Source: Diphasiastrum complanatum
Lineage: Eukaryota > Streptophyta > Lycopodiopsida > Lycopodiales > Lycopodiaceae
NCBI GenBank assembly: GCA_029204225.1
Contig: CM055100.1
Location: 63,309,141 to 63,373,140, forward strand
Direction: 5' to 3'
DNA: 64,000 nucleotides
The translations under genes and the position numbers were made by a program. Positions 23,272-34,796 of the stretch are shown one piece after another; the first letter of the stretch is position 1; each line of letters begins with the position of its first letter. The notes below the pieces were generated by a model. The model made no database searches, was not told the DNA's origin, and was given only the letters and a program-made list of their open reading frames with translations.

Positions 23272-23420
23272 GGGTCTCTCTCTCCATCGTCTTCTTGCTC
23301 TCTTCTTTCTGATTGCATCCGCCAACTGCAATATCCATAGCATGGCCGGGTCTCTCTCTCCATCGACTTCTTGCTCTCTTCTTTCTGATTGCATTCGCCA
23401 ACTGCAATATTCAAGGCCAT
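23272..23420 (+). repeat. 76-bp tandem duplication
   Basis: The unit begins GGGTCTCTCTCTCCATCG at 23272 and again at 23348, and both copies continue through TTCTTGCTCTCTTCTTTCTG to CAACTGCAATAT with few differences. The second copy runs directly into a copia integrase fragment at about 23413. Confidence 0.85.
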
Positions 23421-23546
23421 GGCTGAGACCCAAACATCTAGTAAGGTGAAAGCACTCCGAATTGGTGGTGGTGGTGAATACATCTCCAATGAGATGTCCG
23501 ACTATCTGGCTGAACATGGCATTCAAAGACAATTTGCAACCTCCTA
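23413..23546 (+). mobile_element. Ty1-copia integrase fragment, middle part
   Basis: The plus-strand frame reads FKAMAETQTSSKVKALRI, then GGGGEYISNEMSDYLAEHGI and RQFATS, almost the same as the element at 39.6-39.75 kb. The second catalytic Asp is lost (RIGGGGEY in place of RTDGGDEY). It is the part of the integrase that would follow the fragment at 21783-21975, but on the other strand. Confidence 0.8.
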
Positions 23547-23989
23547 ACAGATCAGACCACAAAAACTCTGAAGAGGATGAGTATCACTAAAACCCTACAG
23601 AGGGCTTGGATAAAAAACAGAACTATGTACAAATTCCATGTAGTTAATTCTGTCAAATCTGCAGACATCAGCAAGCAGGACACTTTTAGGTTAGCCTGCC
23701 TGTAAAGGAGCCGCCAGAGCAAGGAGGCTTGAAAACTTCAACACCCTTACCATTTTCCCGATGCAGCAGCTTCCTTGCTGAAGTGAGGGAGTGAGGGGCC
23801 AACAACAGAGTTTAGTGTGAACAAGTTGGTTATTTGACCCAATATGCTTTTAGGTCGAAAAGGCTACATCCAATTCAGCTGTATTCTCATAATGTCCCGC
23901 GACTGACTAAAGTAACTGCTTTAATCACCAATAATCACTATCTATATAAGCTTGCTTAGAATTGAACAAGAAAGTGATTTGAGCAGCAG

Positions 23990-25160
23990 TCACAGTGTTC
24001 TGAGACCCTCTTCCCCAACCAATGCTCGAGGTGCTTGTTTGAGTCCATATAAACCTCTCTTAAGCTTGCATATGTTCGACTCTCTTAAGCTTCCGTGATA
24101 GCAAAGCCCTCAAATTGTAGCATATAGACATCTTCATTTAAGTATCCATTCAAAAATGCCATTTGATGAATTTGCCATCAATAACAAAATGCTAAGGCAC
24201 TGGCCAACCACAAAGTTGTTCATTTCGCAACAGGTGCAAAGGCTTTCTCATAATCATGCCTTTGTTTTGAGCATACCCTTTGACAAATGAGACACACCTT
24301 GTGCTTAGCAATAGGTCCAATCCATTGTACAATGCAACTACAAATCAAATAATCACCAGTCTCCTCTTTGACAAGATTTCCATGTTGCTTCAGTTTTGCC
24401 TTCATTGATGTTCGCCTTCTCTTTGCAATCTTTGAACCAATGTCCCCTTCTTATGACAATAGAGGAATTTTCTTCCTTGTTGGCTGATGTTTTGTCATCA
24501 TCATCACTTTTCCAATGCATCTACTTGAAAATTTTGCCTTTCTTTGCCACCATTGCTTGCTCTTTTGAAGATAAGGCTTGATCGCTTGATGATCTAATGT
24601 GAGATCTCACAACCTCCCACCTCTGTTCTTCTTGTAACAAGATGCCATACAACTCCTCAAAGGTTGGTAATCTCTCTCTCAAAGATATACTGCTCAAACA
24701 CATTTGAGTAAACAAGCTCCACATCTCTCAAATTCTCACCAACCCTATACAATTCATCTCGCATTTGTTTGAGACAAGTGATTTAGCCCCCAATGCTTCA
24801 TTGTGCTCCATTCGCACATTGCTCAATTTGGACTTTTACGTACAAAATCCTCACAGGACTTGTCGTCTCAAATTGCCTCTTTAGGTCATCCCAAGCTTGC
24901 CTCAACATGACTGCTTTGCTTATGTGAGCTATCCCATGATCTTTGACTAATATATTTATCAATGACAACGCCCTTCCCACCTATCAGCATTTGTCATATC
25001 GGGGCGTTGATTGCAGCCACTCATTATATCCCCATTCTGCTGGGGAATATTTTTCAATTTGAACTTCCAAATTGCATAGTTAGATATGCCGTCTAGCTTG
25101 TTTGACTCACCGAGAACTGATTCTCCTAGATTCACCATCGTTTTCACTTGCCGCACTCAA
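23990..25160 (-). mobile_element. Ty1-copia deletion derivative: gag joined to RT
   Basis: On the minus strand the order is a gag start (KLDGISNYAIWKFKLKN, about 25095-25045), gag helices (LRQAWDDLKRQFETTSPVRI, about 24910-24850), LPTFEELYGILLQEEQR, a CCHC knuckle (YCHKKGHWFKDCKEK, about 24455-24410), and then immediately RT text: DYEKAFAPVAK (about 24250), FLNGYLNEDVYMLQFEGF (about 24170-24110) and GLYGLKQAPRA (about 24050). Protease and integrase, normally about 2 kb, are absent between knuckle and RT. The RT ends before its Y-x-D-D motif. It is non-autonomous, and it lies downstream of the complex I exon at 26.8-26.95 kb, possibly within that gene's intron. Confidence 0.75.
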
Positions 25161-26610
25161 ACAAGCATAATACAATGCTAATCAAGACTAAAGTCGTTGC
25201 TTGTAGGCAAATTAATGAACCTGCTAACAATTTACCACCACCCCTCTGCTACAGTTACCAAAAGTTGGCCAATCTGTTGCCAAATTGCTGAATGCTACTA
25301 TCACAAGTTAGCTAACTTCCCAAGCACTGAAATGGTTGAATTAGCCCATGTAACCCAGTTCTCCCCACTTAGACGCAAACTCTCTGTTTTGTAGAAGTTG
25401 TCCTTGTACGTACACAATTGCAGCCTTTAATTTGCCCAAAGAATGACGCAAATATGCCTTAGAACAAGGAAGTTATGGCCAAAGGAAAAAAATTAACTAT
25501 TTCTTCACTTTGAAGTATTTTTCAATTCATATGACATTGGCCAGGTGGGCTCCTTCAGGGATTTTCAACCTAAAAATCTTGATGAAGATCGACTATTTTT
25601 CAGCGTTCATTTTTCAAACTTGAAGGGCTTGGACCCATGATCTAGCGGCTAGTGATGACTTTGTAGCTCACAATTTGAGCCATTGATCAAGGATTTGCCT
25701 GAATCTCAAAATCGTGAATGGCTGCGCGTGACGAAGGACTCCACGCATCAAATAATTCATTGCAAATGTTAGGGTAACCCCTGAAACTTGGTGCACAAAC
25801 AAGGTGCGATGCAAATCGCCCTCCATCATTCTATCTCTATTTACAATCATTCAAAAGCCAGATTGAACTTGCCATTGAGGTCGCTCATGTCAAGAGGGGA
25901 TTTTAGAGCTTTCCAGCATTGAGTTTGGTTGATAAACGACTCTTTTCAGCTTTCTCAAAAAACAAACTTTTGTAAGGTGGTAACCATTTGAGAAATCAAT
26001 ATGGTTTAGCCTTCTGCATGGTCTTAGCACATGAACAAGCAAGTGTGACTTGATTTCAACATGGATCATCTTCCCACCCTACAAAATACTTGCGACAAGC
26101 TGAAAAAAAATTTCGGCAACTCATTTTTTAAGACATCATTAATCTAGACCCATCCAAAGCTCAGTCCATATAGTCTTGATCTACACTTAACGATGAACAT
26201 GAGGTTTGAATGTCTTTAGGCCTTGCAACACATCTCCAAAAATCGATTCCTCATTTTGCTTAATGCCTTACTTTGTGAGGTTCCATGATCAACTGCCATG
26301 AAGGTTCCACATAGTGGCAACTTGAATGCCTATAAGAATGGAATGTCTTCCTTTGCCCATGCTCTGAGTTTTTGTTGCTTAGTCTGAAATTGGCCTAAGA
26401 TCAAAGTATTTCTAAAAGACCGGTGCTAAAATCCCTACCCTCATAATTAAATTCAGGTTCACGTAGTCAAAATCATCACACACGGATCCAGTTTAAACGC
26501 TCTGTGGCTAGGAGTAACTTAAGAAAAGCACAAGCTAAAATACGCTTTGTGTCGTTGATGTGCAAGACACGTACAGCTTTCCTCAACTCTGAAATTGCAT
26601 AGAGCATTTC
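25161..26610. other. No recognised gene; possible retroelement leader or intron sequence
   Basis: This lies between the copia gag start and the complex I exon. It may hold the LTR or leader of that copia element and part of the complex I intron. Neither a primer site nor the missing exon was identified. Confidence 0.3.
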
Positions 26611-26784
26611 AAAACCCTACAATGTCACAAGCTCAAACATCAAGGACGATCTGAGGTAAAGCCGATTCCATAATGTGAGACGCTGCTGTAAGAAAAAAAT
26701 TTCCTTCATATCTTCGAAACTAGTAGTTGTAAAAATATTTTGCTTCATCTGTGACAAAATACAAAAGTTGCAGAAGCTACTCAC

Positions 26785-26952
26785 AAACTCTGCAAGGATC
26801 CCCTTGTAGAGAATGAGAGGGACGGCAATGCCAAAACAGAGGCCGTAGCCAATGGTGCGCCGATTGAAACGAAAAGCTTTCTCCAAATTCTCGCGATAAG
26901 CTCCCCACTCCTCCACATGCACGTTCTTCTTCACTTCCATGCCGCCCGCCAT
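26785..26952 (-). CDS. NADH dehydrogenase (complex I) NDUFB4/B15-like subunit, exon 1
   Basis: The ATG lies at 26952-26950. The open exon is 168 nt (56 codons) and ends GAG TTT|GTGAGT at 26785/26784, a strong donor in phase 0. The protein MAGGMEVKKN...EEWGAYRENLE...FRFNRRTI...GIAVPLILYKGILAEF closely follows the small plant B15 subunit (At2g31490 type, about 71 residues as I recall). It has a Gly-rich start, the conserved EEWG-x-x-RENLE segment and one membrane helix (about residues 33-52). It acts in the membrane arm of mitochondrial complex I. About 15 C-terminal residues must be in a later exon that I could not find. The leader directly upstream is (GA)n on the gene's strand (26953-26990). 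Confidence 0.8.
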
Positions 26953-27137
26953 CTCTCTCTCGCTCTCTCCCCCTCTCTCTCTCTCTCTCTCGATGGATGA
27001 GAGGAAAAAGGAAGGGGTAGATCACCAAAATGTTGGAGTGCCCTCCTCTAAAGACTCATTGGCCCTCATTATGATCCTCATTTTCCCACAAAGAGTCTCC
27101 ATGTTTCCTTTGGTCCATGTTCCCTCCTCCTCCTGTA

Positions 27138-27201
27138 CACATCTCCCCTAAGTGTCATTGTACATCTCCCCTAAGTGTCATTTTGAAAGGTGGAAGGCCC
27201 A
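27138..27201 (-). promoter_or_regulatory. Upstream region of the complex I gene: TGGGCC element and 23-bp duplication
   Basis: On the gene's strand TGGGCC lies at 27201-27196, about 245 bp upstream of the ATG. It matches the site II element found in many nuclear genes for respiratory-chain subunits. A tandem duplication of ACATCTCCCCTAAGTGTCAT (27140 and 27163, period 23) lies between it and the gene. Confidence 0.35.
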
Positions 27202-27293
27202 GTGTCAGAGGGCCCTCACCGGAGGGCGGGACCTTGAGGGCAGGACCCCGATTTGCTTGAAAGGCCTGAGGCCCTTGGGACTTCCACGACGTA

Positions 27294-27485
27294 ATGCTCA
27301 AGTGTGAGGGTGGAGAGAGAATGCTCACATGCGAGGGTGAAGAGAGAATGTATTCGGGAGAGATACTGGCACATTCCGTAGACAGAATAGCACATTCCAG
27401 AGGAGAGAGAAAGATGGATGCACATTCTGGAGAGAGAATGGCAGATTCCGAAGGAAAGAGAAAGGTGGATGCATATTCTTACTCT
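27294..27485 (+). repeat. Minisatellite-like imperfect repeats
   Basis: GAGGGTGGAGAGAGAATG and GAGGGTGAAGAGAGAATG repeat with a period of about 27 bp near 27307-27350. A longer unit built on CA(C/G)ATTCC-GAGAGAAAG-TGGATGCA-ATTC repeats near 27392-27480. All units are purine-rich on the plus strand. Confidence 0.6.
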
Positions 27486-27509
27486 AAAGGTGCCTCTGGA
27501 ATACAAAGG

Positions 27510-30419
27510 AAACTAGAGCACCTGGCATTACTCTCATGGAAGATTGTCCATCAAATTCTTCCCAGCCCTTATTGTGACTTTGCTCTACTCTTGTGGCTTA
27601 CAATTGTATACTCGACCTCAATTTGCGACAATGTTTCTTGAAAAGAAATGTGTTTCATTTATAAGTATCCTTGGACATTGAGTACACAGCAAAATTTTTT
27701 GTGGTGCCCAATAATAACTGTAATATTAGTTTCAAGGGCCAATTCTAAGGCCAATTATTGGACAAGTGACCAAGATGCCTACAATACCGGTATTCATATC
27801 CAATTATCATCATCTAACTTTTACAATTTGCATTTTTACATTCCAACATTAGTTTAAAGTGCTTCAAGATGCCATATTTTAACCCAATTTTTGTCGTCAA
27901 ATAATAGCAAAAAGCAGTAACTCTAGAGGTTGTACATGCCCAAATTTCAAACACATCTTCCAATTTGCTCCATCCATACACATATACATATGGACCCCGG
28001 AAACAATACATTCATTCATCAACCACATTGGTATTTCTTCCAAATTCATTGTTGGGAAAAAAATTTGTCTGTAGTGTTAGGTAGAAGCCATTATATGTTT
28101 CTTTAGAGTCCAATCCATTTGACAATTTTTATAAGGATAGTATCTATGTTAAGTATGTGCTTCTTTTGTGTTTTCTCAATTTTATGCGAAATCTATGCCA
28201 TGTCTATTCTTAGCTTCATGAATATCATGGTTTAGCTTTTGCAATAATATGGATGCAATAATGGATCATCATTTTGGATATGATTATTAGAAGACAATTT
28301 TTATGAAAAACTAGTGTTGGCCTGAAAAATGTAGCATGCCTTACGTAACCTTTTAGTTCAATAATGAATTATATTGAGACTTGCAAAATGCACAAATAAA
28401 TTACTAGCATTTTGGCATGGCCCTAATTATTGGTCACTTCATTTTCATTAAAGACTACAAGAAGAACCTTATGGGGTGCGATATGTGAGCTTGTTAGTGA
28501 TGATTGAAGCTTAGGGGGACAAAGAGACGTACCTTTTGCATATGCTAGAGAATGTGCATGTTACTTTGCAAGAGTACCAAAATAAATTTTCACCTTACCA
28601 CCTTTGCTTTGCTTTTAACACACCTATTGTGTAACATATTTTATTATTGTTCATTGAAAAGGGATTTCTACATTGTGTTTATTGGGTTGAAGGAATGTTT
28701 TCAATCATATCACCAAAGGAGGAATTGGATGTCATACAACTTCTATGACAAATTGCCATGCCATTTTAGTTACATGTGAAACTTGAGCCATGTTAGGTGT
28801 GTTTATTTGGACATGTGTACTATCACATGGCTCAAGTGAAAAGACATCTCACACTAGTTGACAACTAGGTGGATTCTAGAAGCATCAACTAATTGACTAC
28901 AGAATCTAACACCTTCGAAATTGTTATCAACTATGTAATTGTATGATCAAACACATTGGATATCATGCTTGTAATACACGTGGCTCTGTGTTCTTTATTT
29001 TGTAAATACCTCTTTGGATGATGCTTTTGTTTTAAATTCTAGTTTAAATATTTCTATATTATTTGGTAGCACCAATTGAGGCCTTGTTCCTTCTTTGTTA
29101 TGCTACTTAGATTTGTTACCATCATTGATTTTGTAGAATGATACTCATAATTAAACTTGAACTCATGAAATACTACTATGACGTTGTGCTATAGACAAAC
29201 AAGAGCAAAACTTAGACCTAAGTTGTGTCAACAATAAATCTTTGCTTTTCTATCAAGGCTATGCATAATTGACCCCTTGTGGTCCACAAAACATTTTCAA
29301 TAAGCTAATTATGATATGGTCCAAAAGCTATAATATTAAAATCTTTGTAGATATTGATCTAAAGCTTAGATCCTTGTAGATCTATACTTGATCCATTCCT
29401 ATTTGTTCAAAAGGATACTAATAGTGAACTTAATTTTTTTTCACTTTAACCAATACTAGAACCATGTGTGAAGAATTTAGAAAAATTAATTTCTTACAAT
29501 TATGATGGTTGATCAAAACTAGCCAAGTATTCCTAGGGTCATGTGGTACCATTGATGGAAGGCTCATTTGTTGATAGTTTTTATGGTCCTAAACTACTAG
29601 TAAGAGCATAAAATGCCTTTTCTTGTGAGCTAGAATATAGGGACTAAAGATAAAAGTCGAATTCTCCCAAAATAGAAGGATCCAATGTAGTAGTAGTTTG
29701 ATAGTCTTATGACTCATCCTAAAGTCAAAGGTTGCTATTAATCTAGGATTATGGATGTTAGGTTTAGGCATGAGCTAAAGTGGGAAGATCCAACAGTATT
29801 AAATCTAAACCAAGAGCAAGTAGATGATAAAACCACGACTCGTGCCATTCTTTGAATTTTTAGGACAACTTCATCACAAAATAATTTATTGCATGAAGTC
29901 ATGTAACCATAAAGCATACCATTTTGCTTTCATGTGTCCTCATGGAAAGACATTGATGGCTTTATTCTTGGACTTTTTCGCTTCCTTGGTGCTCTCAGAT
30001 TTGGAAGCATCTCTTTCTCATCACATGACTCCTCTTTGTATGCATCGAATGTGATGTGAAATCAAGTGGATGAAGAAACCTTGAAATCTTTGATATTGAA
30101 ATTCCCTCCAAAAAGTACTAAATTTTGTGAAAGCAAAAGATATTCACGTATAAAAGATGCAAACATAGTAGCTCCTCCATATAATGCTTGACAAAAGCAC
30201 ATTCAAATGAAACATTCGCCTAAGGGATGATAATCTAGTGGTAAGTATAAAAAAATGAAGCTTGGAAACTTCTTCACTCATCTTTAGATTAGACTTAACA
30301 TAGGCATCAAGCTGGAACATCCTTTCATGTCTCATACTCAACGTATTCTTTGTGATAGAACAAACACGACAACATCTAGATTTGCCTTTTTATTGGATCC
30401 TAGACACATGAAGTTATTT
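27510..30419. other. Intergenic, nothing recognised (2.9 kb)
   Basis: The stretch is AT-rich and only short reading frames are present. No retroelement motif, tandem repeat or gene was seen. It ends at about 30420, where the truncated gypsy element begins. Confidence 0.4.
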
Positions 30420-30529
30420 CTTTATCAGGTCCGCCACATTAGGATTACAGCGATAGAACTTTGTAACCTTTGGAATTGCATCAGGTACTAAAGTTATGGT
30501 ATGTTCAATCACTGATGTCGGAATACCTT

Positions 30530-31309
30530 TTAAATCTTGATACTTAATAAGTAACAATCGGAGTGCTTGATATTGTTCAGGAGTAAGTTGTGATCCAACT
30601 TGTACAATCTTTTCTGGTTCATTGGCTGCGTCCTAGTTGGGCCATCATAAACCTCTTTAGATTTCGGCATATGTTCTTCAGGTTCACGATGTGCTTTAGG
30701 TAACATGATAACCACATCATCCAGTGTATAACATTTAAAATGTTCAGACATATCATGCTAGACTACATCTGTTTGATCTTTTTTGAAAGGACTTGTCTTG
30801 GATCTTCGCTTAGCCTTCTTATCAGGAATTGATCGTGGAGGTGATGACTTTCGAGATGATAAATCTTTCTTCACAGGTGAAGACTTCCTAGACGATGATG
30901 TTTTACTAGAAATTTGACTTGAAGAATCATCCTCGACTTTTCCTTTGCCTTTATCCAATAAGGGTGGCACTTCCTCTGAATCAATCTTTCGAGGGGGATT
31001 TTCCCATTTCAGGACCGTATTATAATGTTGCTTAGCTTGTTTCTTCGTCATCGATCATGTGATCTTGTCTTTCTTTAATATAACTGCTTTGGGCGGTTTT
31101 ACTTTGAGTTCATCAAGAACATTAGGCGTTCCAAATCTGGTTGGATCCATATGATTTAGAATCTGCTCATCCGTAAGTTCTGCATTGCCATCATAAGTCA
31201 AAGCATGACTCACAAGAATGAGTTCATCCTCAATCGGATCTGGTATAGGTTCCGTTGATATCCAGGCTACATTCAGTACATTCAGTGGAAATGTGATTGG
31301 TGTATCCAA
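30530..31309 (-). pseudogene. Gypsy protease-RT linker, basic and Ser-rich
   Basis: Three frames (31309-31055, 31051-30758, 30751-30530) carry a conserved linker: ILNHMDPTRFG, a Ser/Lys-rich basic block SSRKSSPPRSIPDKKAKRRS, and HFKCYTLDDVVIMLPKAHRE. The same order is found at 41.6-42.2 kb and 45.6-46.1 kb. It precedes RT and has no domain I recognise. Confidence 0.65.
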
Positions 31310-31312
31310 AGT

Positions 31313-32140
31313 TCAATCTAATAAGGAAATCTCGCTCAAATCTAATTGATTATCTTGTTGACACATATATGCTGCTGTACAGTCAATTGTTGCAAGAGCT
31401 TCATTCCAATTGACAGTACCTGTTTGAGAATCGTAATGAATTCCCAAATTTTTCTCTGGTCGATCACAAGTATGATCTGTTGTTGACGAATTGTCATCCT
31501 CTTTTTGAACCACTAGTTTGATAGTCCAAGTTGTAGGATCAAATTTAACTGCACGTTCACGATTTTCAAAAGTGATTTTTTCGGTACCCCAGTTATGAAT
31601 TACTTGCGCAACTCGTAACCATGGATGTCCTAATAGAATTCGGTAGACATTTGGCGCTTCTGGTAAGTCCATCACTACAAAAGTAATGACGAACTGTACT
31701 CCCGCAATTCTGACAGGTATATCTTCCACCATTCCTCGTGGACGAATTGTCGTTTGATCAGCTAGCTTAATAGCAAAAGTAGCAGGCTTAATCTTTGTGA
31801 GGTCCCATTTTGCACATAGCTTTGTAGAAATCAGGTTAACTCTTGAACCTCCATCTATCACGGCTGCTTCTTTAGGAGATTGTCTATGTTGTATCTGCAG
31901 AGTGATATTCTTTTGTTCACTTTTCCAAGCGGCTCCAACATGGAGTACTTTGTTAGATTCTTCAAATTCAGCACAAAAAAGCGGCTCCTGATGGACTTCT
32001 GGTTCTTCTTGAGCTAACTTTTGCGCTAAGACTTCTTTTGCTTTTGGCACCAACTTCAGGAACTCTCCCAATGAAATATTGATCTTGCTAGAGAAAATGT
32101 TCATGAGTAGTTCTGTATGCAGTGCTTCTAGTTCAGTCAT
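31313..32140 (-). pseudogene. Gypsy aspartic protease
   Basis: The open segment contains AAVIDGGSRVNLISTKLCAK with the catalytic Asp in a D-G-G-S context (instead of D-T/S-G), then FVVMDLPEAPNVYRILLGHP and WLRVAQVIHNW, the flap and the I-L-G-x-P/W end of retropepsins. It processes the gag-pol polyprotein. This copy is open for 275 codons, but no intact polyprotein surrounds it. The C-terminal QKEDDNSSTTDHTCDRPEKN segment is shared by the copies at 45.3 kb. Confidence 0.75.
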
Positions 32141-32311
32141 CTTGAAAAGTTTTGCAAGATGATGTAACTAATCATTCATATCCATACGTAAATTTCTTGG
32201 CGGCTGCAATGGTGAAGAATGAACAACTTCAGTTGTTGCTATAGCAGCTTCAAGCTCCTCTTCTTCTTGCAGATGTTTGATCCACTGTCTCATATCCTTA
32301 TATCGTTGTTT

Positions 32312-32623
32312 TTAACTATTAAGATTTGGATAGACTCTCGATAATGATGGTATATCATTCAATGGTATAGAATCAGCAGGTACTGGATCCATTACTGGTT
32401 CTTTCTGCTTCTGCGCTCTGGTGACCACCATCAAGGTTGCGTTTGGTTTATTCTGAGCTGTTGGTCTTTGCTTAATTGTTATCAAATTTACAGGTGTTGT
32501 AGCTGGTGGTGGCTTTGGTCTTGCTGGACAGTCTTTATAGCAATGCCCGTAACCACAGTCACGACAAAATGGTACAAATTTCTCTTTATTTGGACATTCT
32601 GCAATCTGTGATTTTCTCCACAT
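32312..32623 (-). pseudogene. Gypsy zinc knuckle and linker
   Basis: It contains CRDCGYGHCYKDC (C-x2-C-x3-H-x4-C), a nucleocapsid-type knuckle, followed by a Pro/Thr-rich linker. A second knuckle after the decayed one at about 32960 means the gag had two. Confidence 0.7.
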
Positions 32624-32930
32624 GCAAACCTAGTGAGTGGTGCTCTGGTCCAATTTCTGGAGGCTTGTTGTTAAGCAACAGCATAAATGGCATATTGTTC
32701 TGAAGATCCACCTGAAGATCCACTTGCTTGATCATTTCCATAGTTCCATTGCTCAACATTTTCGTCAGGTTTTGGTTCCATCAAATTGGCTAGAGGAGCG
32801 GATTATCTCCATACTATGGTTTTCGATATCCCATCTGGGCATACCATTGTTGAATTATCCGAGGGTTGAAATTGCAAAAAGTAGTCTCATGATTCGGTGA
32901 ATTACATAGATGGCAAACACTGATTTTCAT

Positions 32931-33814
32931 TCATTTTTTCAATTGAGGATAATCGTTCACTGTGTGATTTCCTATACAAATAGGACACCAAACATTTCTT
33001 CTGGTAGGAAAAGCCTTTGCAAGCTTTTCAAATTCCTTGTTTGCTTCCCCGTGGAAATTTTTCAATGCTTTGATCTTCTCATCAAATTGCAACTGCAACT
33101 TTTCCATCTGTTTCTGTTGGTTCTTCCCAAGTTTATCAAACTCATTGAGCATCATTTCTGCAGCAGCATTGGCATTCGTTCATGCAATAATGGTGGATGT
33201 CGTAGTAGTCTGCCTTGTTGTATAAGGCAACATGCTGATATTTGGCTCCTCATCTGAATCTTCATCCTCTCTCGAATTGCATCATCCATAGCATTATGCA
33301 AGAGTGCATACTCATTATGGCGTTTCAACTCATGTCTGATCCGTTTAGGTAGACCTGACAAAAACCACATAATCATGGCATTTTCGTTATTCAACTCAGG
33401 TTCGCATTCAGATCTAAGACGTTTCATCCGTTCAATGTAATCTCGAACCATTTCCCGCTTTCCCATTTTAATGTTACTTAAAAGTAGGAAAGGGTCTTCC
33501 ATAAACTTTCATGGTTTGAACCATGTGATCAGGGCTCGCTTAACAACCTCCCAATCTGTACGCCCAGTTTCATCTTGATTATAGTACCAATCTTGTGCTG
33601 CGCCTATTAAGGCCATGGGAAACAGCTTAAGTTTATCTTGAGGATAAATCTCACCATAGACTTCACAGGATTCAGCATAGACCTTAAGAAATCTAACTGG
33701 ATCTGTTAATCCATTATATTTGGGTAGATCCAATCGGGGTGCTCTTCTAACAATAATTGGATTGACTTCCTGTGGAGCACCTCCAAGAGCAGCTCCAGGG
33801 GCAACCATCTTCAC
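32931..33814 (-). pseudogene. Gypsy gag (two broken frames)
   Basis: 33814-33509 reads LDLPKYNGLTDPVRFLKVYA, then AAQDWYYNQDETGRTDWEVV and ITWFKP: the retrotransposon gag domain (L-P-x-F/Y-x-G, A-x-x-W-Y, W-x-x-x-x-x-x-F). 33502-33152 continues with YIERMKRLRSECEPEL, MIMWFLSGLPKRIRHELKRH, and 33155-32931 gives a Gln/Lys-rich coiled-coil-like stretch and a decayed knuckle CPICIGNHTVNDYP in which the last Cys is Tyr. Gag forms the particle coat and binds RNA. Confidence 0.8.
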
Positions 33815-34061
33815 AAATTTAGATCAAATAGATAGAGAGATTGGATCTAGATTTTTCAAAAAACTTTCTTAGATTAGATCTACTAGATCTATTCCACTTT
33901 TCAAGAATCTGATTCTATATGATGAAAAACTTTTCAGAATTCGATCAATCGATACTTCTCAAAAATGATAAATCTCTCAGAATCCAAATCAAAATATATC
34001 AGATTTGATCCAAATTTTGACAGAGACTTGATCTAGAAAATCAAAAACTAAAAATAGGACT

Positions 34062-34665
34062 GGCGAAGGTTCACTAGGCGAAGGTTCATCAGCGCTATTT
34101 TGAAAAAAAAACTCTCTGAACACTTTCTAGTAAAATAACCTTCGCTGACCTCTCAGGTGCAGGATCTGACAAAGATACAACTATGGAAAATTGGACGAAA
34201 GTTTCTAACATAAGAAATTATAGTTTTTGTAGTCTGGTGAGGGTAAAATTCAAGAATTTCTGTGATCTGATCAAGAAGAATCTTCGGTAAACTCAAAAAT
34301 AGTATTTTACTATAAATAAAATGTCCTGGAATCTCGGCAAAGGTTCTGGCGAAGGTTCAAGAGTGATACTGGTATTTTTTGCAAAAAAGTGATTTTTTGA
34401 CAAAAATATGACAATATGACAACTGATCCTCTAAAAATCTTTCTATTTTTGGTATAATTCTTCGCTGACCTGGCAATAGATAGATCTGAATCACATCTAA
34501 GCATAGTGAATCGGGCAAAGGTTCTTTTTCTGTATTTTAAGGGTTTTAACGATTTTTTTTGTTTTTTGACGGTTTTTCTGATGTTTCTACTGGGAATTAA
34601 TCTTCGCCCTTCAAACTGAAGGTTTTGTAAACAAAACCAAAGGTGTTTGCAACTCGGCGAAGGTT
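34062..34665 (-). repeat. Six copies of AACCTT(C/T)GCC in the gypsy leader
   Basis: On the plus strand GGC(G/A)AAGGTT occurs at 34062, 34077, 34336, 34348, 34514 and 34656, within 600 bp of untranslated leader between LTR and gag. The core is constant while the surrounding text differs. Confidence 0.7.
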
Positions 34666-34796
34666 TCCTAAAAGAGGGTAAAAAGTTATCAGTTCTGATG
34701 ACGTTTTTTGCCTCTTTTTTGACCAATCTGGCAGATTTGACCGATTTTTGTTATTTTCTCTGATATCTAGTCAATCTAGCATCAAAGAGACGGAGT

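Noticed and set aside
27510-30419. Possible gene in the 2.9-kb quiet stretch
   Set aside because: Only short, AT-rich frames without splice-linked conserved text. Nothing could be supported.
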